The position numbers were made by a program, and so were the translations under genes. From Acidobacteriota bacterium (GTDB lineage Bacteria > Acidobacteriota > Blastocatellia > Pyrinomonadales > Pyrinomonadaceae), in assembly GCA_019639175.1 (NCBI GenBank), contig JAHBSK010000005.1:62001-126000 (forward strand): DNA of 64,000 bases, given 5' to 3'. Shown here piece by piece: positions 7,966 to 17,690 of the stretch (positions within the stretch are counted from its first letter, which is position 1; each line of letters starts with the position of its first letter). The notes beneath the pieces are model-generated. The model saw only the letters and a program-made list of their open reading frames with translations, made no database searches and had not been told where the DNA came from.

Positions 7966-7993
7966 TGCTTATTATAAGTCCATCGGAACCAAC

Positions 7994-8073
7994 CTAACAG
8001 TTAATAGCTACACAATTTACAGTTATTTGTTTTTTAACTGCCAACCAAAAACTAACCAACTATTAACTGTTAG
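7994..8073. repeat. 80-base palindromic element, copy 1
   Basis: It begins CTAACAGTTAATAG and ends with the exact inverse. The reverse complement matches a second 80-base copy at 21370-21449 at 71 of 80 positions by eye. It lies between argC and argD, inside the arg operon. Confidence 0.85.
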
Positions 8074-8172
8074 AAATACAAACAACTTGAATTTTCTCGG
8101 CTCCATGATCCCGATATAACATCAAACCCGGCTTTTCGATCCGGCTACCGCTGCCGCAGGCGGTTTTGACCA

Positions 8173-9213
8173 TTACGGATTGCTTCCCGGAAAGACCAGT
8201 CCGGTTTCTTCCTCCAGCCCAAACATCAGATTCATGTTTTGAACAGCCTGTCCTGCGGCTCCTTTTACAAGATTATCTATCGCTGAAAAGATCACGGCAT
8301 TTTTACCGCTTGCATGAACAGCGATGTCACAGAAGTTCGTATTTTTGACCCAATTTATGTCCGGTGAACCCTCAGAAAAGCGAACAAAGAAATCTTCAAA
8401 GTAGAAATCCCTGTATATTTGTGCCAGTTCATCTGACGTCATCGGCTTTGGCAATTCAATATAGCAAGAGGCAAAAATACCGCGCGAGACGGGCAGGCTG
8501 TGGGTCATAAAGACCAGCTCGTTCCCAAATTCACCGACCGAGTGCAGATGCTGTTCTATCTCCGGCACGTGCTGGTGCGTAAATGGCTTGTATGCGTAAA
8601 AAGAGTTCATTCGCTGCGGATGATGCGTATTGGCAGCAGGCTTTGCGCCCGAACCCGAAGAGCCTGTTTTCGCGTCAACAACAACGCGGCCCGTAAGAAG
8701 GCCATTGGCGACAGCCGGAGCCAGTGCAAGCAGCGTCGCGGTTGCAAAACAGCCCGGATTTGCAATGTATTGGGCGTCCTTTATTGTCTCGCGGTTCGTT
8801 TCTGTCAGCCCGTAAACGAATTTCTTCTGTATCGGGCCGGCATGGTCGAGCTTGTAAAATTTCTTAAAAGTTTCCGCGTCGTCGATCCGAAAATCACCGG
8901 AAAGATCGATCGCATTTACATGAGAGGGAAGTCGCGGTATCAGATCTATTGCCTGACCGTGCGGCAGCCCGAAAAATGCCAGATCGATGTCGCCTAATTC
9001 GGAAAGATCTTCCGGAGCTGATCCAAACCTGAGGTCGGTCAGTCCGTTCAGATTTTTATGAACTTCACCCACCGCCTTGCCCGCATGTTCGTTCGCCGTG
9101 ACCAGCACGATCTCCGCATTTGGATGAAACAACAGAATGCGAAGCAATTCGCTCCCGCCATAACCGGAACCGCCAAATATAGCGATCTTTATTTCCTTTT
9201 CGTTAGACATCAA
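8173..9213 (-). CDS. argC: N-acetyl-gamma-glutamyl-phosphate reductase
   Basis: NADPH-dependent reduction of N-acyl-glutamyl phosphate to the semialdehyde. The 346-residue protein has an N-terminal Rossmann motif (FGGSGYGGSELLRIL, residues 13-27) and the catalytic Cys155 in ANPGCFATAT. The start overlaps the end of argR by 11 bases; either of two adjacent ATGs (9213 or 9210) could be used. Gene order argR-argC-argD-argF'-argB shows one regulated pathway operon. Confidence 0.95.
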   Translation of the reverse strand: MMSNEKEIKIAIFGGSGYGGSELLRILLFHPNAEIVLVTANEHAGKAVGEVHKNLNGLTDLRFGSAPEDLSELGDIDLAFFGLPHGQAIDLIPRLPSHVNAIDLSGDFRIDDAETFKKFYKLDHAGPIQKKFVYGLTETNRETIKDAQYIANPGCFATATLLALAPAVANGLLTGRVVVDAKTGSSGSGAKPAANTHHPQRMNSFYAYKPFTHQHVPEIEQHLHSVGEFGNELVFMTHSLPVSRGIFASCYIELPKPMTSDELAQIYRDFYFEDFFVRFSEGSPDINWVKNTNFCDIAVHASGKNAVIFSAIDNLVKGAAGQAVQNMNLMFGLEEETGLVFPGSNP

Positions 9214-9622
9214 ATAATTCCCTCAAACCCCGGTTTACCCGCTTCTGCACACTCTTTCCCGTGACGGCGATGAAGATCGTGTCATCGCCGGCGATGGTCC
9301 CGACTATTCCGTCAAGATTTGCGGCGTCGATCTTTACGGCCAGAGCAGAAGCAAGCCCGGCACCGCATTTCACCACTGTCAGGCTGTCACCGGCCGTGCC
9401 GATGAAAATATTTCCATAAGGCATTCCCGCTGCGGCGTTGGCAACCCGCACGTATCGCCCGTTGACCTTTGTTATCTCAAGCTCGTCCAGGTCGCGCGAA
9501 ACGCTTGCCTGCGTTGCCGCAAACCCGTGTTTTGCCAGCATCTCGACGATCTGGTCCTGGCTGCCGACATTACCTGCCGAAACTATGTTGAGGACATGCT
9601 GCTGACGTTCGTTCTTTCGCAA
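9203..9622 (-). CDS. argR: Arginine repressor
   Basis: Transcription factor that senses arginine and represses the operon it heads. It has an N-terminal winged helix (KNERQQHVLNIVSAG, then ASVSRDLDELEI) and a C-terminal hexamerisation and arginine-binding domain with the GTIAGDDTIFIA motif. An ATG lies at 9640, but it has no ribosome binding site. A TTG at 9622 is preceded by GGAGGA at a good distance and gives the usual ArgR start (KNERQ), so I choose it (139 residues; 145 from the ATG). A 29-base palindrome lies directly upstream. Confidence 0.9.
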   Translation of the reverse strand: MRKNERQQHVLNIVSAGNVGSQDQIVEMLAKHGFAATQASVSRDLDELEITKVNGRYVRVANAAAGMPYGNIFIGTAGDSLTVVKCGAGLASALAVKIDAANLDGIVGTIAGDDTIFIAVTGKSVQKRVNRGLRELFDV

Positions 9623-9640
9623 TCGTGTATGTTCCTCCAT

Positions 9641-9669
9641 TCAAATATGCATATTCAATGCATATTTGA
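9641..9669. promoter_or_regulatory. Probable ArgR operator (ARG box palindrome)
   Basis: Perfect inverted repeat: 12-base arms TCAAATATGCAT and ATGCATATTTGA around ATTCA. Its AT-rich TGAATA/TATTCA content resembles ARG boxes, and it stands immediately upstream of argR. Autorepression of the argRCDF'B operon is the likely function. Confidence 0.75.
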
Positions 9670-9732
9670 ATATTATACATAATAACTGCGATTGTAAAGG
9701 AAGGTGGATATGAAGTGCCGGCGAAGATACCT

Positions 9733-10938
9733 CTAAAAGATCGACACGCGGATGCGGAGATATTTTCTCGGATTTTGACGAAAATCGTAGATCAGCTTGC
9801 TGCCTTCGCTCGAAAGCTGATTTATGTTCGATGCCGTCTGATTTATGTTGTTATAGAGCGTCTCGTCAGTCACCAATCGTCCAAGCGTGCCTTTGCCGGC
9901 CTGTGCATCGGCTAGGATATTCTCTATACGAGTTGCCGTGGAATTAAAACGTGCCAGAGTGTCGCGGGCATTTTCGTAAAGCTGTTCATCTTTTAGAAAT
10001 TTGCCGAGCGAACCGCTCCCGCCCGCAAGGTCGCCGGTTATAAGTTTCAGGTCATCGGCAATGGCGTTGACCTTTGCGGCGGTCGTGCGCAGGTCGATAA
10101 TGGCCGCACGGGTTTCGTTGTAGAGGGCATCATCAGTGACGAACTTGCCTGCCGTCCCACGGCCTTCTTTAATGTCGGTTGAGATCGATTCAAGCTGCGC
10201 AACGGTGCGATTCAGATTGTTGTAAAGCTCAGGGTTGTTTATGAACTGTCCGGCAGTGCCGTCGCCCTTATTCAGTTTGTCGATAGTCGTTTGGAGCTTG
10301 ACCATCGTAAGTTTTGTCTCCGCGACAGTGGCGTCCAGATTTTGATAAAGCGACTCATCATTGACGATACGCCCCAACGTCCCGTCGCCCCTGTTTGCCT
10401 TATTCAGTATCTCATTCGTCGGCACCGCAAGCTTGTTTATCTGTTGAAGCAGGTCGTTCCCGGTCTTGGTAAGCTGGTTTATCGAGATGGCCTCGCTGGA
10501 ATCAAGAACGTGGTCTTCCTTTACAGGCTGGCCTTCCTCGGTTCCCGGAGAAATATTGATTATCTTGTCGTTTGCCAGAATTGATACGGCGATAAGCTGC
10601 GCGGTCGAATCCGTTCTGATCCTTTCAGAGATAGGGCGTCCGCCCAGTTCCTGATCGACGACCATTACGGCCTCGATCTTGGCGTCCTCAGCCGCGCCCG
10701 GTTCTAACAGTGTGACTTGACGCACCTTTCCGATGCGGACACCGGCAAGCTGTACCTCAGAACCTTCGCGCAGCCCGTCAGCGGCGGCAAATCTGGCCTT
10801 TAACCGTAATTTCTTTTCGAACGGGTTGAAATCACCGGTCGAGTTGAGGATCAGAAAAGCAAGCACGAGCAGCCCGAACAGGACAAAGATCCCGACCCGA
10901 AGCTGGCTGAACGTCAATTTGTTCCTGGATGTCGCCAT
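9733..10938 (-). CDS. MCE/MlaD-family lipid-transport protein with repeats
   Basis: Periplasmic, membrane-anchored lipid-binding subunit of an Mla-type ABC transporter. One membrane helix (residues 14-32) is followed by an MCE domain (about 42-130). After that come five copies of a motif of the form GxGTxGxxxxDxxLYxN, starting near residues 184, 225, 259, 307 and 348, separated by helical heptad-like stretches. The long repeat-bearing C-terminal part distinguishes it from the short E. coli MlaD and resembles longer MCE proteins that form extended helical structures. Last gene of the mlaE-mlaF-mlaD operon, 16 bases after the ATPase gene. Confidence 0.9.
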   Translation of the reverse strand: MATSRNKLTFSQLRVGIFVLFGLLVLAFLILNSTGDFNPFEKKLRLKARFAAADGLREGSEVQLAGVRIGKVRQVTLLEPGAAEDAKIEAVMVVDQELGGRPISERIRTDSTAQLIAVSILANDKIINISPGTEEGQPVKEDHVLDSSEAISINQLTKTGNDLLQQINKLAVPTNEILNKANRGDGTLGRIVNDESLYQNLDATVAETKLTMVKLQTTIDKLNKGDGTAGQFINNPELYNNLNRTVAQLESISTDIKEGRGTAGKFVTDDALYNETRAAIIDLRTTAAKVNAIADDLKLITGDLAGGSGSLGKFLKDEQLYENARDTLARFNSTATRIENILADAQAGKGTLGRLVTDETLYNNINQTASNINQLSSEGSKLIYDFRQNPRKYLRIRVSIF

Positions 10939-10954
10939 TGTTAAAAACCAAAGT

Positions 10955-11860
10955 TCATGTACCGTGAATAAAGCGTCTTATATACGGATCGTCGTTGCGC
11001 TGCAGTTCCTCATCCTTGCCGCTGAAAATTATCTGCCCGTCGCGGATCATCATTATTTCCGTGTTTATCAAACAGAGCTTTTCGCCTTCTTTTTCATAAA
11101 CGACCTGACCCTCGTCATTCACCGTTGCGTATTCTGATGACAGATACCGCAGGTTGTTCATTTCGTGCGTGACGAATATGGACGAAACATCCTGCAGGTC
11201 GCGGAGCTTTATCGCAAGTTCGCATATCGTCCTCGCGGTCGGCGGATCAAGCCCCGCCGTCGGTTCATCAAAAAGCACGATCTGCGGGTCGCCGACCAAA
11301 GCCCTTGCAATACCGACGCGCCGGCGCATACCGCCTGAAAGTTCATTGGGCATTTTTTCTATCGCGTCCTCCAGATCGACAAAACGGAGCATGCGCCTTA
11401 CCTCAACGTCGATCTCGTCTTCGGGAACGCCCTGTTCAAGGAGCCTGTAAGCTACGTTATCATACACGGAAAGCGAGTCAAACAACGCTCCTTCCTGAAA
11501 CACCATGCCGATCTTTTGACGAACGGACATCATATCAGGCTCGGAATGGTGCGTTATTTCCTCGCCGTCTATGAAGATCTGTCCCGCGTCAGGCTTTAGC
11601 AGGCCAAGTATCATCCGAATTATTGTGGACTTTCCGCTTCCGCTTCTTCCCAGAACTATCTTTGTCTGGCCCTTTTTTACCGAAAAACTGACACCGTCAA
11701 GAATGACCTTGTCATCAAAGGCGAGATGTACGTCGCGAAACTCTATCGCCGGCCGCATTCTGTCAGGTGCATCGACGGCGTCATCAAATTCGGGAGCCGA
11801 GGCCTCGACCTCGTCGATCCCTCTCTCGGCATAAGTATCGTTCTCGTTTGACGAAAGCAT
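10955..11860 (-). CDS. Mla-type ABC transporter ATP-binding protein
   Basis: ATPase subunit (MlaF/Mkl family) driving phospholipid movement between membranes. Walker [10 protein letters not shown] at 71-79, signature [15 protein letters not shown] near 174, Walker [12 protein letters not shown] and the H-loop VTHE are all present. The GGM variant of the signature (instead of GGQ) is typical of the Mla family. An acidic 35-residue N-terminal extension precedes the ABC domain. It lies between the permease and MCE genes with short gaps of 20 and 16 bases. Confidence 0.94.
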   Translation of the reverse strand: MLSSNENDTYAERGIDEVEASAPEFDDAVDAPDRMRPAIEFRDVHLAFDDKVILDGVSFSVKKGQTKIVLGRSGSGKSTIIRMILGLLKPDAGQIFIDGEEITHHSEPDMMSVRQKIGMVFQEGALFDSLSVYDNVAYRLLEQGVPEDEIDVEVRRMLRFVDLEDAIEKMPNELSGGMRRRVGIARALVGDPQIVLFDEPTAGLDPPTARTICELAIKLRDLQDVSSIFVTHEMNNLRYLSSEYATVNDEGQVVYEKEGEKLCLINTEIMMIRDGQIIFSGKDEELQRNDDPYIRRFIHGT

Positions 11861-11880
11861 TGTTTACCAGATTATATGAA

Positions 11881-12651
11881 CTATAAACGACCGATGTCGA
11901 GGAGGTATTGCAGCAGCTTCGACAGGAAAAAGTCAAAGATGATGACCCAGATCGAAGAAATAACAACAGCGTTCGTCACCGAACGCCCTACGCCGACCGT
12001 TCCGCCCGATGTGCTCAACCCCTTGTGACAGGCTACGCTGCCAATGATCAGGCCAAAGAATATCGGTTTGATGATGCCGCCAAGCAGATCGGATGTCGAG
12101 ATGCCGGTCCTGACGGAATATGTATAGACGCTTGTTTCCTGATTATACATAAGCGAGGCGACGGCTCCGCCGCCTATCAGCCCAAAGATGTCCGCCGCGA
12201 CCGTCAGCAGGGGCATCATCACCACAAGGGCGACTATTCGCGGCAAAACCAGTTTACGTATCGGATCGGTCCCGAGCGCCCGCATCGCGTCTATCTGCTG
12301 TGACACGACCATCGAACCAAGTTCGGCGGCGATGGCAGAGCCTATCCGGCCTGAAACCATCAGTGCCGAAAGCACAGGCCCTAGTTCACGGATCAGGCTG
12401 GTGGCGACCAGACGGCCCGATTCGTTCTGCATACTGTAATACTGAAACGTCTCGAACGTTTGCAAAAGAAGAACGGCACCGGTGAAAAATCCTGTCAGAA
12501 GCACGATCGGCAGCGAACCGACGCCGACATAATCCATCTGGCGTATCGTGTCGGCGTAATACCTGGGCTTGCTCCAAAGACTAAGAAATGCCTGCCACAA
12601 AAGCAGGCTGACATCCTGAAGCTCGGAAAGAAATCTTAATAAGGAATGCAT
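11881..12651 (-). CDS. Mla-type ABC transporter permease
   Basis: Integral membrane subunit of the lipid transporter, MlaE family, 256 residues with five or six hydrophobic segments. The conserved region LIRELGPVLSALMVSGRIGSAIAAELG and the following MRALGTDP are hallmarks of the family. The frame stays open upstream to 12777, but that extension runs through an intrinsic terminator and is not family-like; the ATG at 12651 gives the normal length. First gene of the mla operon. Confidence 0.93.
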   Translation of the reverse strand: MHSLLRFLSELQDVSLLLWQAFLSLWSKPRYYADTIRQMDYVGVGSLPIVLLTGFFTGAVLLLQTFETFQYYSMQNESGRLVATSLIRELGPVLSALMVSGRIGSAIAAELGSMVVSQQIDAMRALGTDPIRKLVLPRIVALVVMMPLLTVAADIFGLIGGGAVASLMYNQETSVYTYSVRTGISTSDLLGGIIKPIFFGLIIGSVACHKGLSTSGGTVGVGRSVTNAVVISSIWVIIFDFFLSKLLQYLLDIGRL

Positions 12652-12735
12652 CCGGCAACCAAAAGGGAAACGGTTCGTCCCGCAAGTATCAAGCTGGATA
12701 AAGGTTACAACGAACCTCCGCAAACACCAAATAAA

Positions 12736-12765
12736 GAGGCCGACAGCATTTAAGCCATCGGCCTC
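12736..12765 (-). terminator. Intrinsic terminator after the Spy-like gene
   Basis: On the minus strand an 8-base GAGGCCGA/TCGGCCTC stem is followed by TTTATTT. It separates the sigma/anti-sigma/Spy-like operon from the mla operon downstream. Confidence 0.8.
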
Positions 12766-12797
12766 TGCGGGTGACACAAAGTATTGATAATGCGTGC

Positions 12798-13346
12798 CTA
12801 CGGATGGCGGCGAGGTTCGGGTTTGCGCATTGCCTCTCGTTCCTTGCGCTGTTTGTCCATTGCCTCGCGGGCAGCTACAAACCGGCGGCGGGCTTCGCGA
12901 AATCTCGTCAACTGCTCAGGCGTCAGGATGCGGCGGATCGCTATCTCCTCGGCAAATCGAATGCGTGTCACCTCTGCCTGTGTGTCCTGTACCGCCTGCA
13001 GACGCTGTTCGACCAGAGCCTCGTCGATATTGTCTGCATAGATCGCTGCGTCAAGCTGTCTAACGGCATCGCGGTTGGCACGCTGTGCCTGCTGTCGAGC
13101 CTCATTCCATTCTTTCTTTACGGCACGAAACTGTTCGATCTGATCGGCAGACAGCCCCAACTGACGAACCACGCCGGGTTCTTTAGGCTTGTCATTGCCG
13201 CCAGGCCGTGAACCGGGCGGATGGCCCTGTCCGAATACAATGACCGTGGAACCAAAAACTATTATGGTTGGCAGAATAATGTTCCTTAAATATCTGCTGT
13301 TGATAAATAAATTCAAAAGATGCATATCGTTATACTTAAACCTCAT
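12798..13346 (-). CDS. Spy/CpxP-like periplasmic protein
   Basis: A 182-residue protein with an N-terminal signal or membrane segment (about residues 18-40) and a charged helical domain containing two LTxxQ-type motifs (LGLSADQIEQF and ILTPEQLTRF). These identify the Spy/CpxP/heavy-metal-sensor-like group of envelope-stress chaperones. The start overlaps the anti-sigma gene by 11 bases, so expression is coupled to the ECF sigma operon. A role in envelope stress feedback is inferred from context. The terminator at 12736 ends the operon. Confidence 0.75.
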   Translation of the reverse strand: MRFKYNDMHLLNLFINSRYLRNIILPTIIVFGSTVIVFGQGHPPGSRPGGNDKPKEPGVVRQLGLSADQIEQFRAVKKEWNEARQQAQRANRDAVRQLDAAIYADNIDEALVEQRLQAVQDTQAEVTRIRFAEEIAIRRILTPEQLTRFREARRRFVAAREAMDKQRKEREAMRKPEPRRHP

Positions 13347-14043
13347 CCAAAAGATCCGCCAGCCTCAATCCGTCGTCAGAAGTGTCATCCACATCATTCA
13401 ACCGATAAGATGTTCGGGCGGAAACCGCTGTTTGTGGTGCAGGCGCCCGACGCCGTGTTTTCGCAGGCCGATACGATGTCCCGGAATGCCGCTCCGGCGA
13501 AGACGCAAAAGCAGGTTCCGAAATTCTGCCTGTTGATCTGTCAGATCCGCTGTTATCAACCGGTGCACCGGTTGTCGGAACGTCCATTTGCGGACGCGGC
13601 GGTGAAATGGTCGTTATTTCAGCCACGGCCGCATCGCCTGTTTCTGCCGCGGCCATGTCTTTGGCTCCGTCAGGCCCGACAAAAATGCTGTAACCAAGCA
13701 GAGCGGCAATGACGAGAGCCGCGAACGAACCGGCGGCTGCCATTGCCGGCCTGAACGAGAGCAGTTCGCGAAGGCCTTCCAGCCAGCCGGCCTTTTGCGC
13801 CGTCACTTCGTGACGCGGCACATCGAAAACAGGAGTTTCCATCGGGGCAAATTCCAGTTTCTGCCACTCATAGACCGCGTAACGCGACGCGGACAATTCC
13901 GCAAATTCGTCAATGCACGCCTGGCAATCGGCAAGATGCGTTTCAAAAAGGGAAAGCTCTCTGCCCGGCATCTCGTTATAGAGATAGGCAACAAGATCCT
14001 CTTTTTTTATGCAGTCAAATTTTTCTACTCTGCTGTTCATCAT
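13336..14043 (-). CDS. Membrane anti-sigma factor with zinc finger (zf-HC2)
   Basis: The N-terminal cytoplasmic HxxxCxxC zinc motif (His36, Cys40, Cys43) is characteristic of anti-sigma factors that hold ECF sigma factors. One membrane helix follows near residues 110-130, then a Pro/Ala/Thr-rich periplasmic tail without a recognised domain. The ATG at 14043 begins just after the sigma gene stop with GAGG nine bases upstream. It probably binds the sigma factor encoded directly before it. Confidence 0.85.
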   Translation of the reverse strand: MMNSRVEKFDCIKKEDLVAYLYNEMPGRELSLFETHLADCQACIDEFAELSASRYAVYEWQKLEFAPMETPVFDVPRHEVTAQKAGWLEGLRELLSFRPAMAAAGSFAALVIAALLGYSIFVGPDGAKDMAAAETGDAAVAEITTISPPRPQMDVPTTGAPVDNSGSDRSTGRISEPAFASSPERHSGTSYRPAKTRRRAPAPQTAVSARTSYRLNDVDDTSDDGLRLADLLDEV

Positions 14044-14044
14044 T

Positions 14045-14623
14045 TTAGGCAACCTCTATCGGAAGTCCCTCCAGTTTGAGCCGAAGCTGTTTCAACGCCG
14101 TGTAAAGGCGGCTTTTTACCGTGCTGAGCGGCATATCGAGCGTGTCGGAGATCTCCTGAAACGTCATTTCCTCAAATTCCTTCATCACAACGACCTGCCG
14201 CAGATCGACCGGAAGCGAACCCACAGCCTGTCGAACAAGATAAAGCCTTTCGCCTTGTTCGGAAATGCTTGACGGTGTCGATCCGGCCGGAGCGACAAAA
14301 ACGCGTTCAGCCTCGTTCGATTCTTCATCCAGAAACTCCTCGCTTCGTGTCTTTGTCCTCCGCTTCGTCGTCAGGCATTGGTTGACCGCAATGCGATGAA
14401 GCCACGAAGAGACCTTTGCGTCGCCCCGAAAATTGCCGAGATTGCGAAATGCGGCGATGAATGTTTCCTGCGCGGCATCACGTGCCTCGTCCTCGCGTCC
14501 GAGCATTCCGAAACAGAGCGCAAATATCTTGCGCTCCCAACGGGTGACGATAACGCCGAAGGCTTCCGTATCGCCGGCATTACACATCTCTACCAATTTT
14601 TCATCCGAAAGGTCAGCCAACAT
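14045..14623 (-). CDS. ECF-type RNA polymerase sigma factor
   Basis: A 192-residue sigma-70 family protein of the extracytoplasmic type. Region 2 (DTEAFGVIVTRWERKIF, then EDEARDAAQETFIAAFRNL) and region 4 (LPVDLRQVVVMKEFEEMTF with the helix-turn-helix ISDTLDMPLSTVKSRLYTAL) are present; regions 1 and 3 are absent. An acidic linker joins the two. First gene of a sigma/anti-sigma/Spy-like operon, suggesting a response to envelope damage. The inducing signal is not evident. Confidence 0.93.
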   Translation of the reverse strand: MLADLSDEKLVEMCNAGDTEAFGVIVTRWERKIFALCFGMLGREDEARDAAQETFIAAFRNLGNFRGDAKVSSWLHRIAVNQCLTTKRRTKTRSEEFLDEESNEAERVFVAPAGSTPSSISEQGERLYLVRQAVGSLPVDLRQVVVMKEFEEMTFQEISDTLDMPLSTVKSRLYTALKQLRLKLEGLPIEVA

Positions 14624-14854
14624 TTCTTCTCGGTACCATTAACACGACCCGGCCTCAAAGCCGCATCGTGTTTCTCATTGATAATAAGACGCTTATATGT
14701 GTTAAAAAGTCTAAAATTTTTTACAGCGGGGAACAAGCAAATGGCCGATCAGCGGCAAAACCGATCGGCTCTCCGGGGTGGCAATATCTTTGGCGGGAAC
14801 CGTGAGATCAGCATTTCCGGTTCCCGTAAACAGGCAGGATCTGTCGCGATGACA

Positions 14855-16327
14855 TTAGTAAGCCTTGGCGAAAACAACGCGTCTGGGCGATTCGGCTCCG
14901 GTATAGACACATTTTCCGGCCTCTTCTATGCCGACAAGCGGGATGCATCTGATGGTCGCTTTTGTTTCCTCTTTGATCTTTTCCTCGGTCTCGGCGGTTC
15001 CGTCCCAATGAGCCATTACAAAGCCGCCTTTTTCGATCTGGGCCTTGAATTCATCCCATGTATCGACAACAAAGGTGTTCTCTTCACGAAACGCCAGCGC
15101 CTTCTGGTAAATGGCATCCTGCATCTCTTCCAAAAGGCCTTTTACAGTATCGGCAACGCCATCCACAGGAACAGATTCCTTGGTCAGCGTGTCTCTGCGG
15201 GCGATCTCAATGGTTCCGTTTTCCAGATCGCGCATTCCCATCGCCAAACGCACCGGAACGCCTTTCAATTCATATTCCGCAAATTTCCAGCCTGAGCGCT
15301 GTTTGTCGTCATCGTCAAATTTTACCGAAATACCCGCTGCTTTCAGCTCCGAAATTATCGGCTCGACCTTTTCTGTGATCTTTGCCAGATCTTCTTCGGT
15401 CTTGTGGATCGGAATTATAACGACCTGTATCGGCGCCAGTTTGGGCGGCAGCACGAGGCCGTTGTCATCTGAATGCGCCATTATCAGCGCTCCCATCAGA
15501 CGAGTAGAAACGCCCCACGATGTTGCCCACGCATATTCAAGCTGGTTCTCTTTATTGACAAATTTTACGTCGAACGACTTGGCAAAATTCTGTCCGAGGA
15601 AGTGCGACGTTCCTGCCTGCAGAGCTTTTCCATCCTGCATCATTGCCTCGATGCAGTATGTTTCCAATGCTCCGGCAAAGCGTTCATTGGGCGATTTTAC
15701 GCCCTGAACGACCGGCAAGGCCATCCAGTTTTCAGCAAATTCGGCATATACGCCAAGCATCCGCTCGGCTTCCTCAACAGCTTCCTGTTCGGTCGCATGA
15801 GCGGTGTGGCCTTCCTGCCAGAGAAATTCGGCGGTTCGCAAAAAAAGCCGCGTCCGCATTTCCCAGCGAACCACGTTCGCCCACTGATTTATCAGCAGCG
15901 GCAGGTCGCGCCAGGACTGTATCCAGTTTTTGTATGTGTTCCAGATGATCGCTTCGGACGTTGGGCGGATGATGAGTTCTTCCTCCAATTTCGCGTCAGG
16001 ATCGACCATCAGCCCTTTGCCGTCAGGGTTTGCTTTCAGGCGGTAATGCGTGACGACCGCACACTCTTTGGCAAATCCCTCTGCGTGTTCTTCTTCCTTT
16101 TCAAGAAAGGATTTCGGCACAAAAAGCGGGAAATAGGCGTTTACGTGGCCCGTCGCCTTGAACATATCGTCCAAGGCTCGCTGCATCTTTTCCCATATCG
16201 CAAAACCGTACGGCTTTATCACCATACAGCCGCGAACGGCCGAATTTTCCGCCAGGTCGGCACGCTTGACGATCTCGTTGTACCACTCTGAATAATTTTC
16301 CGAACGTTTAGGAAGTCCCTTTGCCAT
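14855..16327 (-). CDS. proS: Prolyl-tRNA synthetase, eukaryote/archaeal type
   Basis: Charges tRNA-Pro. At 490 residues, without the editing insertion of the E. coli type, and with the N-terminal pattern [16 protein letters not shown], this is the short ProRS class found in archaea, eukaryotes and some bacteria. Class II features are the motif 2 region ([19 protein letters not shown]) and the C-terminal zinc-like domain ending in FAKAY with a terminal Tyr. It is divergent from proline dehydrogenase across a 133-base gap, placing two proline-consuming genes side by side. Confidence 0.94.
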   Translation of the reverse strand: MAKGLPKRSENYSEWYNEIVKRADLAENSAVRGCMVIKPYGFAIWEKMQRALDDMFKATGHVNAYFPLFVPKSFLEKEEEHAEGFAKECAVVTHYRLKANPDGKGLMVDPDAKLEEELIIRPTSEAIIWNTYKNWIQSWRDLPLLINQWANVVRWEMRTRLFLRTAEFLWQEGHTAHATEQEAVEEAERMLGVYAEFAENWMALPVVQGVKSPNERFAGALETYCIEAMMQDGKALQAGTSHFLGQNFAKSFDVKFVNKENQLEYAWATSWGVSTRLMGALIMAHSDDNGLVLPPKLAPIQVVIIPIHKTEEDLAKITEKVEPIISELKAAGISVKFDDDDKQRSGWKFAEYELKGVPVRLAMGMRDLENGTIEIARRDTLTKESVPVDGVADTVKGLLEEMQDAIYQKALAFREENTFVVDTWDEFKAQIEKGGFVMAHWDGTAETEEKIKEETKATIRCIPLVGIEEAGKCVYTGAESPRRVVFAKAY

Positions 16328-16460
16328 GATTTTCTAATGATCCCGTATAAAATTTAGATAAAACAAGAATAATAAGGCAAGAGGGACAAAGAAACAATTT
16401 GCTGGAAATTATTCTGCCAAAAGAGATTCTTGCTTGTCTTTATGTTAAATTATCCTTTTT

Positions 16461-17642
16461 ATGGTCGATTTCTCCATAGATTTTCAAGACACAAAGATCG
16501 CCTTTGCTGATAAAACTGATGCTGAACTACGCGAGAAATACCGCTTGTTCAAGCTGATGAATTCTCCGCTGCTGAATTCCATCGGCACGAGTGCCGCTAA
16601 ATTCGCACTTTCCATCGGCCTGCCCATTGACGGCATAATCAAACGAACCGCGTTCGAGCATTTCTGCGGCGGCGAGACAATAGAGGAATGTCAGGGAACA
16701 ATAGCCAGGCTTGGGGCTTCAGGCATCGGGACGATACTGGATTATTCCGTTGAGGGGAAAACGACCGAAGCCGAGTTTGACGCGACCAAAGAAGAGATAC
16801 TGCGGACGATACGCCGGGCAAAAGGTGACAGCAGCATCCCTTTTGCCGTCTTTAAGGTTTCGGGCATCGCCCCGTTTGGCACGCTTGAAAAGCTTAGTGC
16901 GCGGCAAACGCTGGATGCCAAGGGCCAGGCAAAATCTGAAAACCTTCATGACCGCGTTCGTGAGATCTGCTGCCTCGCGGCGAAACTGGAGCAGCCTCTC
17001 TTCATCGACGCTGAAGATTCATGGATACAGGCCGCCATTGACGATCTTGCGACCGAGATGATGGCCCTTCACAATCGTGGCCGCGTGATCGTTTTCAACA
17101 CCATCCAGTTATATCGGAAAGACCGGCTGAACTTTCTGCGCGAAGCCGCGCTCCAAGCCAAAAAAGAAGGCTATATGCTGGGCGTAAAGCTTGTCCGCGG
17201 CGCCTACATGGAAAAGGAAAGGGAACGAGCGGAAGAAATGGGATATGATTCCCCGATCCATGACGATAAGGCATCGACCGATGCCGATTATGATGAAGCT
17301 ATACGTTACTGTCTGAATCATCTGGACACGACGGCATTCGTCGCAGCCACGCACAATGAGGAAAGCTGTCGGCGTCTGGCGCGGCTTATGCACGAACGAT
17401 CCATTCCTCACGATCATCCACAGGTCTTTTTCTCTCAGCTTTACGGAATGAGCGACAACCTTTCCTATGTGCTGGCGGCCAACGGCTATAACGTCTCGAA
17501 GTATCTGCCCTACGGGCCGGTCCGTGACACAGTGCCGTATCTTATTCGACGCGCTCAGGAGAATACGTCGGTCGCCGGACAGATGAGCAGGGAACTTGAT
17601 CTATTAGGCAAGGAGCTGACCAGGCGAAAGCAGATCCAATAG
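16461..17642 (+). CDS. Proline dehydrogenase (monofunctional)
   Basis: FAD-dependent oxidation of proline to pyrroline-5-carboxylate. The 393-residue single-domain form lacks the aldehyde dehydrogenase part of PutA. Active-site motifs are visible: VKLVRGAYMEKERE near residue 245, AATHNEES near 295, SQLYGMSDNLSYVLAANGY near 330 and the substrate-binding RDTVPYLIRRAQEN near the C-terminus. The P5C dehydrogenase must be encoded elsewhere. Divergent from proS. Confidence 0.93.
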   Translation: MVDFSIDFQDTKIAFADKTDAELREKYRLFKLMNSPLLNSIGTSAAKFALSIGLPIDGIIKRTAFEHFCGGETIEECQGTIARLGASGIGTILDYSVEGKTTEAEFDATKEEILRTIRRAKGDSSIPFAVFKVSGIAPFGTLEKLSARQTLDAKGQAKSENLHDRVREICCLAAKLEQPLFIDAEDSWIQAAIDDLATEMMALHNRGRVIVFNTIQLYRKDRLNFLREAALQAKKEGYMLGVKLVRGAYMEKERERAEEMGYDSPIHDDKASTDADYDEAIRYCLNHLDTTAFVAATHNEESCRRLARLMHERSIPHDHPQVFFSQLYGMSDNLSYVLAANGYNVSKYLPYGPVRDTVPYLIRRAQENTSVAGQMSRELDLLGKELTRRKQIQ

Positions 17643-17690
17643 GCATTGAATACCTTTATAGTGTTCAACGGTACTATTTTCACAGGCTCT

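Noticed and set aside
12652-12777. 42-residue N-terminal extension of the MlaE-like permease
   Set aside because: It crosses an intrinsic terminator and has no similarity to the family; the ATG at 12651 gives the normal length.
14740-14785. Terminator after proS (stem GCCGATC/GATCGGC)
   Set aside because: The stem is good but no T run follows on the minus strand; not listed as a terminator.
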